A DNA stretch of 64,000 bases from Geotalea toluenoxydans JCM 15764 (GTDB lineage Bacteria > Desulfobacterota > Desulfuromonadia > Geobacterales > Geobacteraceae). Position numbers and translations under genes: made by a program. Each line of letters opens with the position of its first letter. Position 1 is the first letter of the stretch. Below are positions 9,561 to 20,969 of the stretch, one piece after another. Location of the stretch: contig NZ_BBCJ01000003.1 of assembly GCF_001311985.1 (NCBI RefSeq), positions 62,001-126,000 of the forward strand, read 5' to 3'. The notes under the pieces were generated by a model. The model was given only the letters and a program-made list of their open reading frames with translations, was not told where the DNA came from and ran no database searches.

Positions 9561-11836
9561 TTACTTCTCCTTGCCCCCTTCCTTGTAATCGCATCCTTCT
9601 TTGGGACACTTCAGGAATTCCCCTTCCCGCTTGTAGACCTTCTTCACCAGCAGCGGAAAACCGCATTTGGGGCAGGGTTTCTCTACCGGCAGGTCCCAGA
9701 GGGCGAACTTGCACTGGGGATAGCGGTTGCAGGAGTAAAACATCTTGCCGTAGCGGGATTTTTTCTCGGTCAGTTCCCCTTCGCCACACTCGACGCATTT
9801 AATGCCGGTTCCCTTGGGTTTGACCAGCGGCTGCATGTTCTTGCAGGCAGGGTATGCCGAACAGGCGAGATATTTGCCGAAGCGGCCCTCCTTGATCAGC
9901 ATCTGGCTGCCGCACTTTTCACACTTCTCTTCGGAAAAGACCGGCTCGGCAGACTCCTTCTTGTCCTTGTCCAGGGGGCGGATGTATTTACATTCTGGAT
10001 ACCCGGAACAGGCAAAGAACTTGCCGAACTTACCCAGCTTCACCACCAGCGGCTTTCCGCATTCGGGGCAGATCTCGTCGGTGGCCTCGGTGGTCAGGTC
10101 AGATTTGTTGACTTCCCCCTCCTTCTGCTTGAGCAGATTGTGGAACGGCTGCCAGAACTCGTGGAGAAGAGGTTTCCATTTTTTTTCTCCACGGGAAACC
10201 TGATCCAGTTCCTCTTCCAGGGAAGCTGTGAAGTTGTAATCCACGTATTTGGTGAAGTGATTGACCAAGAGTTCGCTGACCACCATCCCCACATCTTCGG
10301 GAAAGAAGCGCTTCTTGTCCAGCCGGGCATACTTGCGCTCCACCAGGGTATTCATGATGCTGGCGTAGGTGGAAGGACGGCCGATGCCATATTCTTCGAG
10401 GGTCTTGACCAGCGTCGCCTCGGTGTAGCGAGGGGGTGGCTGGGTGAAATGCTGCTCGGGCAGCAGGTCCCTAAGTTGCAGACTGTCACCCTCGTTGAGT
10501 GGCGGCAGCACCCCTTCCTTCTCCTCGGTCTCGTCGTCAACCCCCTCGATGTAGAGCTTCATAAAGCCGGGGAAGCGGATAACCGTGCCGGCGACCCTGA
10601 ATTTATAGCCTTTCCCGGCACTGATTTCCACCGACGTCTGGTCCAGAAGGGCCTCAGCCATCTGACAGGCAACGGTCCGTTTCCAGATCAGGTCGTACAG
10701 CTTGAACTGGTCGGAAGAGAGGAATTTTTTCAACTCCACCGGGGTCTTGCTGATGTAGGTAGGGCGGATAGCCTCATGGGCCTCCTGGGCATTCTTCGCC
10801 TTATTCTTGAAGACCCGCGGTTTTGCCAGGGCGTATTCCTTGCCGTAGAGGCTGGTGATGACCTGGTGAGCCTCATCCAGGGCCTGCTGGGAAAGAACGA
10901 CGCTGTCCGTTCGCATGTAGGTGATGAGACCGATGGTCCCCTCGCCGATATCGATCCCCTCGTACAGCTTCTGGGCTATGGACATGGTCTTTTTGGCAGA
11001 AAAACCCAGCTTGCGTGCCGCTTCCTGCTGCAGGGTAGAGGTGGTGAAGGGGGGCGAAGGTTGCCGCTTGCGCTCACTCTTCGTTACCTTCTCCACAGAG
11101 TAGGTTGCCTTGTCAAGTATCTCGATAAGCTTGTCGGCAGCTTCCTTACCCGGAATATCGAATTTTCCCAGCTTCTTGCCGTCCGCCTCTACCAGATTGG
11201 CGGTAAAATTCTGCTTGCCGGCTGTAGACAGATCCGCGCCAATGGTCCAGTATTCCTGCTCGACGAAGGCCTGGATTTCTTTTTCCCGCTCGCAGATCAG
11301 GCGTAGCGCCACCGACTGCACGCGGCCCGCGGAAAGGCCGTAACGAATCTTCTTCCAGAGAAATGGGGAGAGGTTGAAACCGACCAGATAATCCAGCACC
11401 GAGCGGGCCTGCTGGGCATCCACCAGTTCATGGGAGATGCCTCTGGGGTTTTCCACCGCATTGACGATGGCACCTTTGGTTATCTCATGGAAAACCACCC
11501 GCTTGATGTCGATATTTGGCTTCTTATCTAGCCCCAGTGCTGCCAGGAGGTGCCAGGAAATGGCCTCGCCTCCCGATCCGGGTCAGTGGCCAAAAGCAGC
11601 ACATCCGCCTGTTTCAGCTCTTTCTTTATGGCGTCAATATGCTTCTTGCTCTCCGGCAGGACTGCATATTTCGGCTCGAAGTCGTGTTCGATATCCACCG
11701 ATCCCTGCTTGCTGGGCAGGGCTCGCACATGACCAAAGGATGCCAGGACTTTGTAGTCCGGACCGAGAAATTTTTCGATGGTTTTGGCCTTGGCCGGAGA
11801 TTCGACGATGACAAGGTGTTGGGGCATAGTTTTCAC
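9561..11836 (-). CDS. topA: DNA topoisomerase I, frameshifted
   Basis: Type IA topoisomerase, about 758 residues once repaired. The TOPRIM domain opens with [19 protein letters not shown] and reaches LLATDPDRE. The frame breaks near 11570, where a GGG run appears as GG; restoring it gives [13 protein letters not shown]. The rest holds the catalytic-Tyr motif [20 protein letters not shown] [12 protein letters not shown], and four C-terminal zinc ribbons of the CPxCG...C...C type. The break falls in the metal-binding DxDxxE region of an essential gene, so a real mutation is unlikely. dprA lies 6 bases upstream. Confidence 0.96.
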
Positions 11837-11842
11837 CGATAG

Positions 11843-12922
11843 TTATTTAGTTATACAGAAATGTTTGCCGGGGAGCTGCACCACAGCCCCCTTCAGCTCC
11901 AGGCGGAGTAAAATAGCCGAAAGGTCGGGCACTGTCAATTCACTTCTGACGATGATGTCGTCAATATGCAGCGGCGATTCGGCCAGCAGGGTAAAGATTC
12001 CTGCCTCCTGGGGAGTAAGGCTGAAGGCCGGCGCAGGTGCCTGACCTGTTGTTGCCGTGGGCAGATGCAGCTCTTCCAGGATATCCCCCACCTCTTCCAC
12101 CAGCTTCGCCCCCTGCTTGATCAGCAGATTTGTCCCCCTGGAATTACTACTGTTGATATTACCAGGAATGGCAAAAATTTCTCGCCCCTGCTCCAGGGCA
12201 TAGCGTGCGGTGATCAGAGATCCGCTGTTCTGAACCGCCTCGACCACCAGTACTCCCTGGGACATGCCGCTGATTATGCGGTTGCGGCGGGGGAAATTTT
12301 CTGCCAGTGGCGTCGTGCCCATGGGAAACTCGGAGACAAGCGCCCCCTTTTCTGCCATCTCCTTGAACAGCGGGCGATTCTCCGGCGGGTAGACAATATC
12401 GATGCCGCAACCCAGGACGCCGATGCTCCTGCCTTCAGCCTTCAAAGCCCCACGGTGGGCTGCCGTATCAACCCCCCTGGCCATACCTGATACCACCGTC
12501 ACGTTATTCAGGGCCAGTTCACCCGCCAGTCGCTCGGTGGTCATCAAGCCATAGGTGGAAGCACGGCGGGAGCCGACGATGGCAACAGAAGTTTCCGAGC
12601 CGCACAGTTCCCCCTTCACATAAAGATAAGGAGGAGGATCGTTTATCTGCAGCAGGATCTTCGGGTATTCCGCAGCAAGGAAATCGACGACAATGACACC
12701 CTGCCTCGCCACCGCCTCACATTCAAGATCGGCAATCCGCCTATACTCGTGAGTGACGATGGAAGCAGCAAGATTCGGTGAAATTCCTTTCACCCGCGCC
12801 AGTTCCCGGACTGAAGCCTTCAGCACTCGCTCCGGTGTCTCGAAGGCTTCCAGAAGCTTGCGGAAAGTGACGTTTCCCACACCTGGAACAGATTTAAGGG
12901 CAAACCAGTAATAATGGTCCAT
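11843..12922 (-). CDS. dprA: DNA-processing protein DprA
   Basis: DprA/Smf binds single-stranded DNA and loads RecA during natural transformation; it is also widely kept in non-competent species. The 359-residue product has an N-terminal helix-hairpin-helix stretch (KSVPGVGNVTFRKLLEAF), the Rossmann domain with VGSRRASTYG and VSGMARGVDTAAHRGAL, then FPMGT, FPRRNRIISG and ALEQGREIFAIPGNI. A C-terminal winged-helix (DprA_WH) follows. It is intact and adjacent to topA, the usual order. Confidence 0.96.
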   Translation of the reverse strand: MDHYYWFALKSVPGVGNVTFRKLLEAFETPERVLKASVRELARVKGISPNLAASIVTHEYRRIADLECEAVARQGVIVVDFLAAEYPKILLQINDPPPYLYVKGELCGSETSVAIVGSRRASTYGLMTTERLAGELALNNVTVVSGMARGVDTAAHRGALKAEGRSIGVLGCGIDIVYPPENRPLFKEMAEKGALVSEFPMGTTPLAENFPRRNRIISGMSQGVLVVEAVQNSGSLITARYALEQGREIFAIPGNINSSNSRGTNLLIKQGAKLVEEVGDILEELHLPTATTGQAPAPAFSLTPQEAGIFTLLAESPLHIDDIIVRSELTVPDLSAILLRLELKGAVVQLPGKHFCITK

Positions 12923-12925
12923 AAG

Positions 12926-12960
12926 AGAAAAAAAGGGACTGACACCGGATGTCAGCCCCT
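12926..12960 (-). terminator. Rho-independent terminator after the LysM gene
   Basis: On the minus strand GGGGCTGACA pairs with TGTCAGTCCC around a five-base loop, followed by TTTTTTTC. It lies 18 bases past the LysM-gene stop and directly before the dprA start, so it separates the two transcripts. Confidence 0.8.
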
Positions 12961-12977
12961 CGCTACTGTTGACTATG

Positions 12978-13975
12978 TCAGTTTTTTTTCAACTCGACCC
13001 GGTCTCCGCGATAAATAGCTTCTATGCTCTTCACGATAAGTGCGGTCGAGGTGCTTTCACCGGTTTCGACCACGACCAAGGCACCAATCACATCAACCGG
13101 CAGCTTGTCAATCTTGTCCAGGGCGTATTTCTGGTCGGGGACCACATCCCTGACAATGTAGAGCAGGTTGCCGATCTCCAGCCCCTGGGCCTTGCCCAGA
13201 TCCAGATAAACCACGTCGCCGGCGGCAACGGCGTTGTTGCCCAGCCTCGTCTCTACTATATAGCCAGCCAGTTCCCTGTTGGCTGCTTTCAGAGCCACCT
13301 CGGTCTTTCCGGGACGGTAGGGCATGAGGAAAGAGCCGGCACCGATCTCAAGAAAGGATTTGGTAATGATGGCTTTCGAAACCTTTTCCTCCAGCTCGGA
13401 AAGCTGGAGTGTCCCCAAAGGCAACACCTTATAACCGAGAACGACATTGCTGATGGGATGGGTAACAGGACCTACCTTTTTGAACACCGAGAACCTGCTG
13501 CCGACTTCGGCGCCATTTCTCCTGCCGATGTCCGTATAAACCACATCATCCTCTCCGACCATCTGTCTGTTCTGATAGGTGGAGACAATGAAACCAGCCG
13601 GATTCCGGTCCTTTTCCAGGAGAAAACCTTCACCGCCGGTAACAGTAAAAGTCTTGGCCGGCGCAGGCTCTTCTTTTTTCTCAGCAACAGGTTGCGGTGC
13701 TCAGCGATCTTTTCCGCGGGCTTCTCCACCTCGATCCGGTCAGGATAAATCTTCAGCCGCTGGCCCGGAAAGACAAAATGGGGATTGGTTATCACCTGGT
13801 TACGCTCCCAGAGGTTCGGCCAGTAAAAGGGATCGCGGATGAAGCGATCCGAAAGGCCCCACAGAGTATCCCCTTTCTGAATCACATAGACTGTTGGCTC
13901 TTCATCCTGTGCTAATACCGGGTAAGGCAGACAAACAACAAGGAGGAGGAATGCGGCATACAGAATTTTCTTCAT
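12978..13975 (-). CDS. Exported LysM-domain protein, frameshifted
   Basis: A secreted or periplasmic peptidoglycan-binding protein, about 332 residues if repaired. A signal peptide (MKKILYAAFLLLVVCLPYPVLA) is followed by a LysM domain: YVIQKGDTLWGLSDRF, then NPHFVFPGQRLKI. The remainder is a beta-rich region typical of deltaproteobacterial LysM proteins, with VVYTDIG and VVYLDLGKAQGLEIGN repeats. The frame breaks near 13700, where GAGGCA appears as GAGCA. It lies 7 bases downstream of the YbgF-like gene, likely in one operon. Exact ligand unknown. Confidence 0.88.
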
Positions 13976-13982
13976 AGTCACC

Positions 13983-14707
13983 TCACTTTGAAAGACGTAC
14001 CAACTTCTCTCTGGCCTTTGCTGCAGCTTGACTTTTCGGAAATTTATCAACCAGGGCCTGCAATGATTCCTTTGCTTTGGCCGGTTCGTTCATACTGATC
14101 AGGGTATAACCAACCTTGAGCATGGCATCGGGAACCTTGTTGCCGTCGGGAAAGGTGGAGATCACCTTGGAAAAAGACTCCAAAGCTTCATTATAGTTAT
14201 GCTGGGTATAATAGCATTCACCGACCCAATACATGGCATTGCCCACATACTCACTGTCGGGGTATGCCTTCATAAATGCTTCGAAAGCATCTATCGCCGC
14301 ATTGTAGTTGTTGGCGCTGAAAAGCCCGAATGCCTTCACGTATGCATCCTGATGGGCGGAATTGCCTTCTGCTGCAGAGGCTCCCTGTTGACAACCTCGA
14401 TCTTGGACACTTTCGGATTGTTCAACTCCGCCACTTTTTCGTGGATAGATTCCAGGGATGCCTTCAATTCAGCAATGCCTGGTTTCATAGCATCAATGTC
14501 AGCGGCACTGGCGTTGAGGCGGCTCTGCAGCTCCTTCACCTCGGTTGCCAGAGTGGCGAGACGCGTATTGGCGGAGACATTGGCTTGTGCCAGCTGCTCC
14601 ACTCTCGCTTCCATCTCCATCTGTTTTCTGACGACAAGATCGTTACTGCCGCACCCTGCAAGCAAGGCAAAGAACACCACGACAACAATCATTATCCAGA
14701 CCCGCAT
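13983..14707 (-). CDS. YbgF/CpoB-like TPR lipoprotein, frameshifted
   Basis: A Tol-Pal associated YbgF/CpoB-type protein, about 241 residues after repair. The N-terminus is a lipoprotein signal with lipobox FALLAGC, followed by a coiled coil (residues 25-95, VRKQMEMEARVEQLAQ onward). The C-terminal part carries TPR repeats, e.g. AFEAFMKAYPDSEYVGNAMYWVGECYY and the next copy ALESFSKVISTFPDGNKVPDAMLKVGYT. A break near 14355 within a C run separates the two. The order here, without tolB or pal next to it, is a little unusual. The gene name is an inference from architecture. Confidence 0.85.
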
Positions 14708-14868
14708 GCCGGCTCCTTAACAAAAAATTAACACAATTAAAGCCTTTTCGCCATTTTTGTCAAGGAGAAAGCACGGTTTGCGGTATGACAACAAAACAGA
14801 TTGTGCTACCATCCGTCGGCGGAAGCGGGGGCCGAATCCCGATTAATGATCGACAAATGAGGTAAATG

Positions 14869-16098
14869 ATGAAAAAGCCTGAACTGCTTGCCCCTGCAGG
14901 CAACATGGAGAAGCTGCGTATTGCTGTTCATTATGGCGCCGATGCCGTTTATCTGGGGGGCAAAAACTTCGGTCTGCGAAACCTGGCCGACAACTTCTCC
15001 ACCGCTGAACTTGGCGGAGCAGTGAAATATGCCCATGACCACGGAGTCAAGGTTTATCTCACCATTAACGCCTTTCCGGACAACAAGGACCTTGCAGAAC
15101 TGGAGCAGTACCTGGAAGAATTGGGCAATATCCCCTTCGACGCCTATATAGCTGCCGACCCGGGAGTCATTGAGATGATCCGCGAGGTTTCTCCGCAAAG
15201 GAACATCCATCTTTCTACCCAGCAAATACCACCAACTGGAAAAGCGCCCTCTTCTGGCAAAAACAGGTTTATGCAGAGTCAATCTGGCAAGGGAGATGTC
15301 ACTGACAGAAATGGAAGAGGTCAGGAAAAGGACCACCTTGGAGTTGGAAGCTTTCGTTCACGGCGCCATGTGTATCAGCTACTCGGGACGATGTCTGCTT
15401 TCGAGCGTCATGAGCGGCAGGAATGCAAACAAGGGGGAATGCACCCAACCCTGCCGCTGGAACTACGCCATTGTCGAGGAAACCAGGCCGGGAGAATACT
15501 TTCCCATTTTCGAGGACAATGGCGGCACCTTCATCTTCAATTCAAAGGATCTGTGCCTTCTTCAGTACCTGCCCCAAATGATCAACGCCGGCGTGGACTC
15601 CCTGAAAATAGAAGGAAGGATGAAAGGGATCTACTACGTTGCATCCGTAGTAAGAATTTATCGCCATGCCATTGACTCCTTTTTTGCCGATCCGGAGGGC
15701 TATCGATATGACCCCCGGTGGTTGAAGAATTGTGCAAAGTCAGCCACCGGGGCTACACTACCGGCTTCCTTCTGGGGCCGCCGAAAGATATTGACCACCA
15801 GTACCATTCCAGCTATATACGAAATCATGAATTTGTCGCCATCGTCGAAGACATCCTCCCCGACGGCACCGTTATCCTGGAAGTCCGCAACAGGATCAAG
15901 ATTGGCGACACCCTTGAATTCATCGGCCCGGCGCTTTCATCTCATTTTCACCAACTCCGGGAAATCATTACGAATGGCGGTGAAACAGTGCCGGCAGCCA
16001 ATCCCAACCAGCGCATCATCCTCAGACTCCCGTTTAATGCGGAAAGATATGATCTGGTCAGACGCGAAAAATCCTCTCAGATACCATCCCAACAGTGA
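14869..16098 (+). CDS. Peptidase U32 family protein (TrhP-like), frameshifted
   Basis: A U32-family protein; characterised relatives such as YegQ/TrhP take part in tRNA U34 hydroxylation rather than proteolysis. Repaired length is about 410 residues. Visible blocks: ELLAPAGNMEKLRIAVHYGADAVYLG (read in parts), NIHLSTQ, the U32 signature SYSGRCLLSSVMSGRNANKG with ECTQPCRW, then NSKDLCLL and DSLKIEGRMKG. The C-terminal domain has RGYTTGFLLG. Three breaks (near 15222, 15266 and 15718) each look like one lost G. It ends 13 bases before arnT and probably shares its transcript. Confidence 0.9.
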
Positions 16099-16111
16099 AA
16101 AGGATCTTTAG

Positions 16112-17773
16112 ATGCAAAGCCTGATTGACTTCTTTCGCAACAAGGACGGAAGCCCCATCCGTGACCTTGGATTGCTCCTCTTCGTCTTCGGTTTGTCATT
16201 TTTTCATTTCCTGGGACGCCTTCCCCTGCTGGAAACGGACGAAGGGCGCTACATGGAGATACCGAGGGAAATGCTCGAACGGGGCGATTTCATTACGCCG
16301 ACCTTGAACTATGTGAAATATTTTGAGAAACCTCCTCTCCATTACTGGTTTAACGCCCTCTCCATCAAGCTCTTCGGCCTTACCGAGTTCGCCGGCCGTT
16401 TCAGCGGCGCTCTGTGGGGGGTTTTAGGGATTACCCTCGCCTATTACCTGGGGCGGAAGCTGTTCGGCCGACGGGAAGGGCTCTATGGAGCCCTCATCCT
16501 CGGGACATCGGCAGGATATCTAATCCAAAGCCGCACCAACATCACCGACACGACCCTGACCATATGCATGACAGCATCATTGGCATTTTTTGCCATAGCC
16601 ATACGGCCGCATGAGAAGAATAAGAGCCTGCATTATTATCTTTTTTATGTATTTGCCGCCCTGGCGGTGCTGGCCAAGGGGCTGATCGGCATTGTCCTTC
16701 CGGGCGCCGTCATTTTCTGCTATCTGCTCGTCACCAGGCGATGGTCGCTCCTGAAGGAGATGCGCCTGCCCACCGGCATCCTGGTCTTTCTGCTCGTCGC
16801 CGCTCCATGGTTCATCATGGTCTCCCAGAGGAACCCGGAGTTTGCCCGTTTTTTCTTCATCCATGAACACTTCGAGCGATTCCTGACCAAGGTGCACAAC
16901 CGGTACAAGCCGTTCTGGTTCTATGTCCCGGTGCTTCTGGGGTGCATGCTGCCCTGGTCATTTTTCATCCCCTCCGCCTTCATCAACGCCTGGAAAGAGC
17001 GGAAAACCACCGGGGCAGATGCACGGCTATTTCTCGCCCTGTGGGTCATTGTCATCTTCGTCTTTTTTTCCAAATCGAATTCCAAGCTCATCCCCTACAT
17101 CCTCCCAATCTACCTGCCCCTGGCGATACTTATCGGCGGTACTTTTGTTTCAGCAGTGGAAAACGGAATCAAGCCGCTGAAGGCAAATGCCATTGTTGCC
17201 TCCATAGCCCTCACCCTGGCGGGCTTGTCAGCCATCGTGTATCCTCTTGTGGCAACTAAGCCGCAAATAGCCATGCAGGGAGGAATCATCATCGGGTTAT
17301 GTTTGCTCGGCCTGGGCTTGCCCGCGCTGGTAACCTCATGGAAAGGACAGACGGCTGCCCTTTTTTGCAGCCTGGCCATCTTCTCCTACTCATTTGGTCT
17401 TTTCGCACCACCTGTCATCTACGCCAAAATCGCCCAGAGAAAGTCTTCCCGTGAGCTGGCCCTGATTGTTCGTGAGAAAGCAGGAAAAGATGCGGTGGTT
17501 GCCACCTTCGAATACGAACAGGGGCTTCCTTTCTACAGCCAGCGGCGCGTTGTCGTCGTCGGTGGCCGGGGAGAGCTGGAATTCGGCAGCAATCAGGGAG
17601 ACCAATCCGCCTGGTTCATTGGGCTGAATCAGTTCGCCGACCTGTGGAATTCATCAAGGCCGGTCTTCGCCCTCATTCAGCAACGTGAGCTTGTCGTCCT
17701 TGAGAAACTCCTGTCCACTCCCATCAAGGAACTGGGGAGACAGGGGAGACGAATACTCATCACCAACCATTAA
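16112..17773 (+). CDS. arnT: Lipid A 4-amino-4-deoxy-L-arabinose transferase
   Basis: ArnT-type glycosyltransferase (GT83) of 553 residues, moving L-Ara4N from undecaprenyl phosphate to lipid A on the periplasmic face of the inner membrane. It has about twelve membrane segments. The first periplasmic loop carries LLETDEGRYMEIPREMLERGDF with the conserved acidic pair, followed by YFEKPPLHYW. A second conserved site is SKSNSKLIPYILP. The neighbouring arnB, arnC, arnA-type and arnD genes support the substrate assignment over other PMT-like transferases. It is intact, unlike most of the cluster. Confidence 0.94.
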   Translation: MQSLIDFFRNKDGSPIRDLGLLLFVFGLSFFHFLGRLPLLETDEGRYMEIPREMLERGDFITPTLNYVKYFEKPPLHYWFNALSIKLFGLTEFAGRFSGALWGVLGITLAYYLGRKLFGRREGLYGALILGTSAGYLIQSRTNITDTTLTICMTASLAFFAIAIRPHEKNKSLHYYLFYVFAALAVLAKGLIGIVLPGAVIFCYLLVTRRWSLLKEMRLPTGILVFLLVAAPWFIMVSQRNPEFARFFFIHEHFERFLTKVHNRYKPFWFYVPVLLGCMLPWSFFIPSAFINAWKERKTTGADARLFLALWVIVIFVFFSKSNSKLIPYILPIYLPLAILIGGTFVSAVENGIKPLKANAIVASIALTLAGLSAIVYPLVATKPQIAMQGGIIIGLCLLGLGLPALVTSWKGQTAALFCSLAIFSYSFGLFAPPVIYAKIAQRKSSRELALIVREKAGKDAVVATFEYEQGLPFYSQRRVVVVGGRGELEFGSNQGDQSAWFIGLNQFADLWNSSRPVFALIQQRELVVLEKLLSTPIKELGRQGRRILITNH

Positions 17774-17841
17774 AAAGCAATGGCATCCTGAGCCATTTTG
17801 TGCGATAGTCGCAAGTTCTGCAAGGGCAGAGGAGGTTTCAG

Positions 17842-19003
17842 GTGCGCAAAGAATTTTTACCCTTTTCCACTCCCGCCATCGGGGATGACGAAATCAACGA
17901 GGTAGTCGATTCCCTCAGATCGGGCTGGATCACTACAGGCCCGAAGGTGAAGCGTTTTGAAGAGGAATTCAAGGCCTATGTAGGTTCACCCTTCGCTGTA
18001 CCCCTCAGTTCGGCCACGGCAGGGCTGCACCTGACGCTCCTGGCATTGAAGATCGAACCGGGTGACGAGATCATCACCACCCCCATGACCTTTGCCTCCA
18101 CGGTGAGCATGATCATCCTCTGCGGAGGAGTGCCGGTGCTGGTCGACATAGAACCGGGCACCCTCAATATCGACGTACAAAAGATCAGGGAGAAGATCAC
18201 TCCCCGCACCAAAGCCATCATCCCGTGCACTTTGCCGGCCAGTCCTGTGACATGGACCGCTCTTTGCCCTGGCCAAAGAATTCAATCTCACCATTATCGA
18301 AGATGCTGCACACGCCGCCGGCACAGAATACAAGGGAGAGAAGATCGGCTCTTTCAATTCCATTTCCATCTTCTCCTTTCATCCCAACAAGAACATTACC
18401 ACCGGCGAAGGGGGGATGGTCTGTACCCGTGACGAATCCCTGGCAGAGGAAATTTCCCTCCTCAAATTCCACGGTATGAGCAGGGAGGCGTGGAAACGCT
18501 TTGCCGCCACCGGCACCCCCAACTACGACATCATGCTCCCCGGTTTTAAATACAACATGATGGACATTCAGGCTGCTATCGGTATCCACCAGCTCCCCAG
18601 ACTGGATGGCTTCATTGAAAGGCGCACAGCCATTGCTGATTTTTACAATGAAGCCCTCGCCGATGTGGCCGAACTGGCCCTTCCCCGATACGCCACGTAC
18701 GACCAACGTCATGCCTGGCACCTCTATACCCCACTGGTTCGCATTGAAATGCTGGCCATCGACCGGGACCAGTTCATGGCGGAGCTGAAGAAGCTCAATA
18801 TCGGCAGCGGGCTGCACTACAAGGCCATTCACCACCACGCCTGGTACCGTGAGAACTTGCCCCAGGTGGAGGGAAGCCTCCCCAATGCCGACTATGCCTC
18901 TGACCGCATTCTGTCCCTGCCCCTCTTCCCGAAAATGACAGATGAGGACGCGCGGGACGTGGTCGGCGCAGTGAAAGAAGTTATCGTAAAACATAGAAAG
19001 TAG
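17842..19003 (+). CDS. arnB: UDP-Ara4O aminotransferase, frameshifted
   Basis: DegT/DnrJ/EryC1 PLP aminotransferase that makes UDP-L-Ara4N from the 4-keto sugar with glutamate; about 387 residues repaired. It opens FLPFSTPAIGDDEINEVVDSLRSGWITTGP, the usual ArnB start. PLP-site blocks are IIEDAAHAAGTEYKGEKIG and the Lys-bearing FSFHPNKNITTGEGGMV. GLHYKAIHHHAWY near the C-terminus is ArnB-like. Two single-base losses (about 18224 and 18260) break the frame in IIPVHFAGQ and MDRLFALAKEF. GTG start after GGAGG. Confidence 0.93.
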
Positions 19004-19018
19004 TTACAGGACCAGGTT

Positions 19019-19958
19019 ATGCAGGAAAAACCGTATGTGACTGTAGTCATCCCCGTTTACAACGAGGAGCCTAATCTCCCGCCGCTGATAAACAGGCTTT
19101 ACCCGGTCATGCAGCAAATGGGGCGACCTTTCGAGATCGTTTTTACCGATGACGGCAGCCGCGATGACTCCCTCTCCATTCTCAGCCAGATGGTGGAGAG
19201 ATACCCGGAGATCGGCGTCATAGAATTCAATGGCAACTTCGGCCAGCACATGGCTATTCTGGCGGCCTTCGAGAAAAGTCGCGGCGAGATAGTCATAACC
19301 CTTGATGCAGACCTGCAAAATCCCCCGGAAGAAATTCCCAGACTGGTGGCAGAGATCGAAAAGGGGCATGATGTGTCGGCACCATCCGCCAAAAGCGCCA
19401 GGATACCATCTTCCGCCGGGTCGCCTCACGCATCGTCAACATCACCACCAACAAAATGACCGGCATGCAAATGAGCGATTATGGCTGCATGCTGCGCGCC
19501 TATCACCGCAACGTGATTAACAATATCAACCGTTGCGAGGAAACCACCACCTTCATACCGGCCCTGGCCCAGACCTTTTCCGCAAATCCTTCCGAAATCA
19601 AGGTAGCCCATGCGGAACGGGCCGAAGGGGAAAGCAAATACTCCCTGTACCGGCTGATTCGCCTCAATTTCGACCTGATGACCGGTTTTTCCGTGGTACC
19701 GCTACAACTCTTCGCCCTGATGGGGATACTCACCTCTGTTTTTTCCATGGCTTTTGCGGTATTTCTCCTTATCAGGCGCTTCATCATCGGCGCGAGGTGG
19801 AAGGGGTTTTCACCCTGTTCGCCATCCTATTTTTCTTCATCGGCATCATCATCTTCGGCATCGGCCTGGTGGGTGAATACGTGGGAAGGATCTACCAGGA
19901 GGTACGCAAACGACCGCGCTACGTGGTGAGAAAGCTACATGGATTCAGGGATAAGTAA
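19019..19958 (+). CDS. arnC: Undecaprenyl-phosphate Ara4FN transferase, frameshifted
   Basis: GT2 transferase that attaches formylated Ara4N to undecaprenyl phosphate; about 313 residues repaired. The N-terminal catalytic domain has [25 protein letters not shown] and [25 protein letters not shown] and [13 protein letters not shown] match ArnC. Two C-terminal membrane helices follow and end [17 protein letters not shown]. Breaks lie near 19374 and 19794. The gene overlaps the start of the formyltransferase by 20 bases. Confidence 0.93.
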
Positions 19959-20874
19959 GGTGAATGCAATTAACAGGATTGTCGTCTGTGCCTATCATAA
20001 CGTCGGTTACGGCTGTATTGAGGAACTGATCCGCCAAGGGGCGGATATCAGAATGATCTTCACCCACGAGGACTCCCCCACCGAAGAAATCTGGTTTAAA
20101 TCGGTGCGGCAACTGGCCGAAAAGCATTGTATTCCTTATATGACGTCCGATATCAACCTCCCGGAAAATGCGGCCCTGTTGCAGGAGATCGCCCCGGACT
20201 TCATTCTTTCCGTCTACTACCGAAACATGATCAAGCAGGAGATTCTCAGCCTGCCGGGGTGCGGCGCCCTGAACCTGCACGGCTCATACCTGCCCCGGTA
20301 CAGGGGAAGGGTGCCGGTGAACTGGGCGGTGATCAACGGCGAGACGGAAACCGGAGCTACCCTCCATTACATGGTGGAAAAACCCGATGCCGGCGACATT
20401 GTCGACCAGGAAAAGGTAACCATAGAATTCACCGACACCTCCTTTGATGTCTTCAACAAAGTGACTGATGCCGCTGTTACCGTAATTGCCCGCTCCTGGC
20501 CACGGCTGGTTGCAGGGACGGCAGGCCGCATCCCCATGGATCTGAAAGCGGGCAACTACTGCGGCGGCCGGAAGCCGGCAGATGGCCGCATTGACTGGAG
20601 CAAATCTGCGGTACAGATCTACAACCTTATCCGCGGCGTCACCCATCCCTATCCCGGCGCCTTCATGTTTCTGAATGGAAAGAAAGTCATCATTTGGCAA
20701 GCGTGGCCGGTAGAGGGGAGTGGCGAGCCGGGAAAAGTCGTTTCCGCTGAGCCGCTTATGGTTGGAACCGGCAATGGACTACTGGCAATAAAGAAGTTGC
20801 AATTGGAAGGTGAAGAGGAAACCACCGCTGAAGGTTTTTCCCAACAATATCAGTTGGCAGAAAAGTTTGAATAA
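19939..20874 (+). CDS. UDP-Ara4N formyltransferase (stand-alone ArnA N-terminal half)
   Basis: A 311-residue N10-formyl-tetrahydrofolate-dependent formyltransferase matching the N-terminal domain of ArnA. Visible: [26 protein letters not shown], and the catalytic block [19 protein letters not shown] with conserved Asn and His. [15 protein letters not shown] supplies the Asp. A C-terminal OB-like domain has [15 protein letters not shown]. In enterobacteria this domain is fused to the decarboxylase; here the decarboxylase is a separate gene 95 bases downstream. Confidence 0.9.
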   Translation: MDSGISKVNAINRIVVCAYHNVGYGCIEELIRQGADIRMIFTHEDSPTEEIWFKSVRQLAEKHCIPYMTSDINLPENAALLQEIAPDFILSVYYRNMIKQEILSLPGCGALNLHGSYLPRYRGRVPVNWAVINGETETGATLHYMVEKPDAGDIVDQEKVTIEFTDTSFDVFNKVTDAAVTVIARSWPRLVAGTAGRIPMDLKAGNYCGGRKPADGRIDWSKSAVQIYNLIRGVTHPYPGAFMFLNGKKVIIWQAWPVEGSGEPGKVVSAEPLMVGTGNGLLAIKKLQLEGEEETTAEGFSQQYQLAEKFE

Positions 20875-20969
20875 CCATGCCGGCTTCGAGAAAGGCGCCA
20901 GCTGCCAGGCGACGCGGGGCAACAACGCAATTGGCCCCTTTATCGAAGCGTTATAAGGAGAAGACTGGA

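Noticed and set aside
10140..11306. A 388-codon plus-strand open frame opposite topA
   Set aside because: It lies wholly antisense to a conserved essential gene, has no family-like sequence and reflects codon bias of topA.
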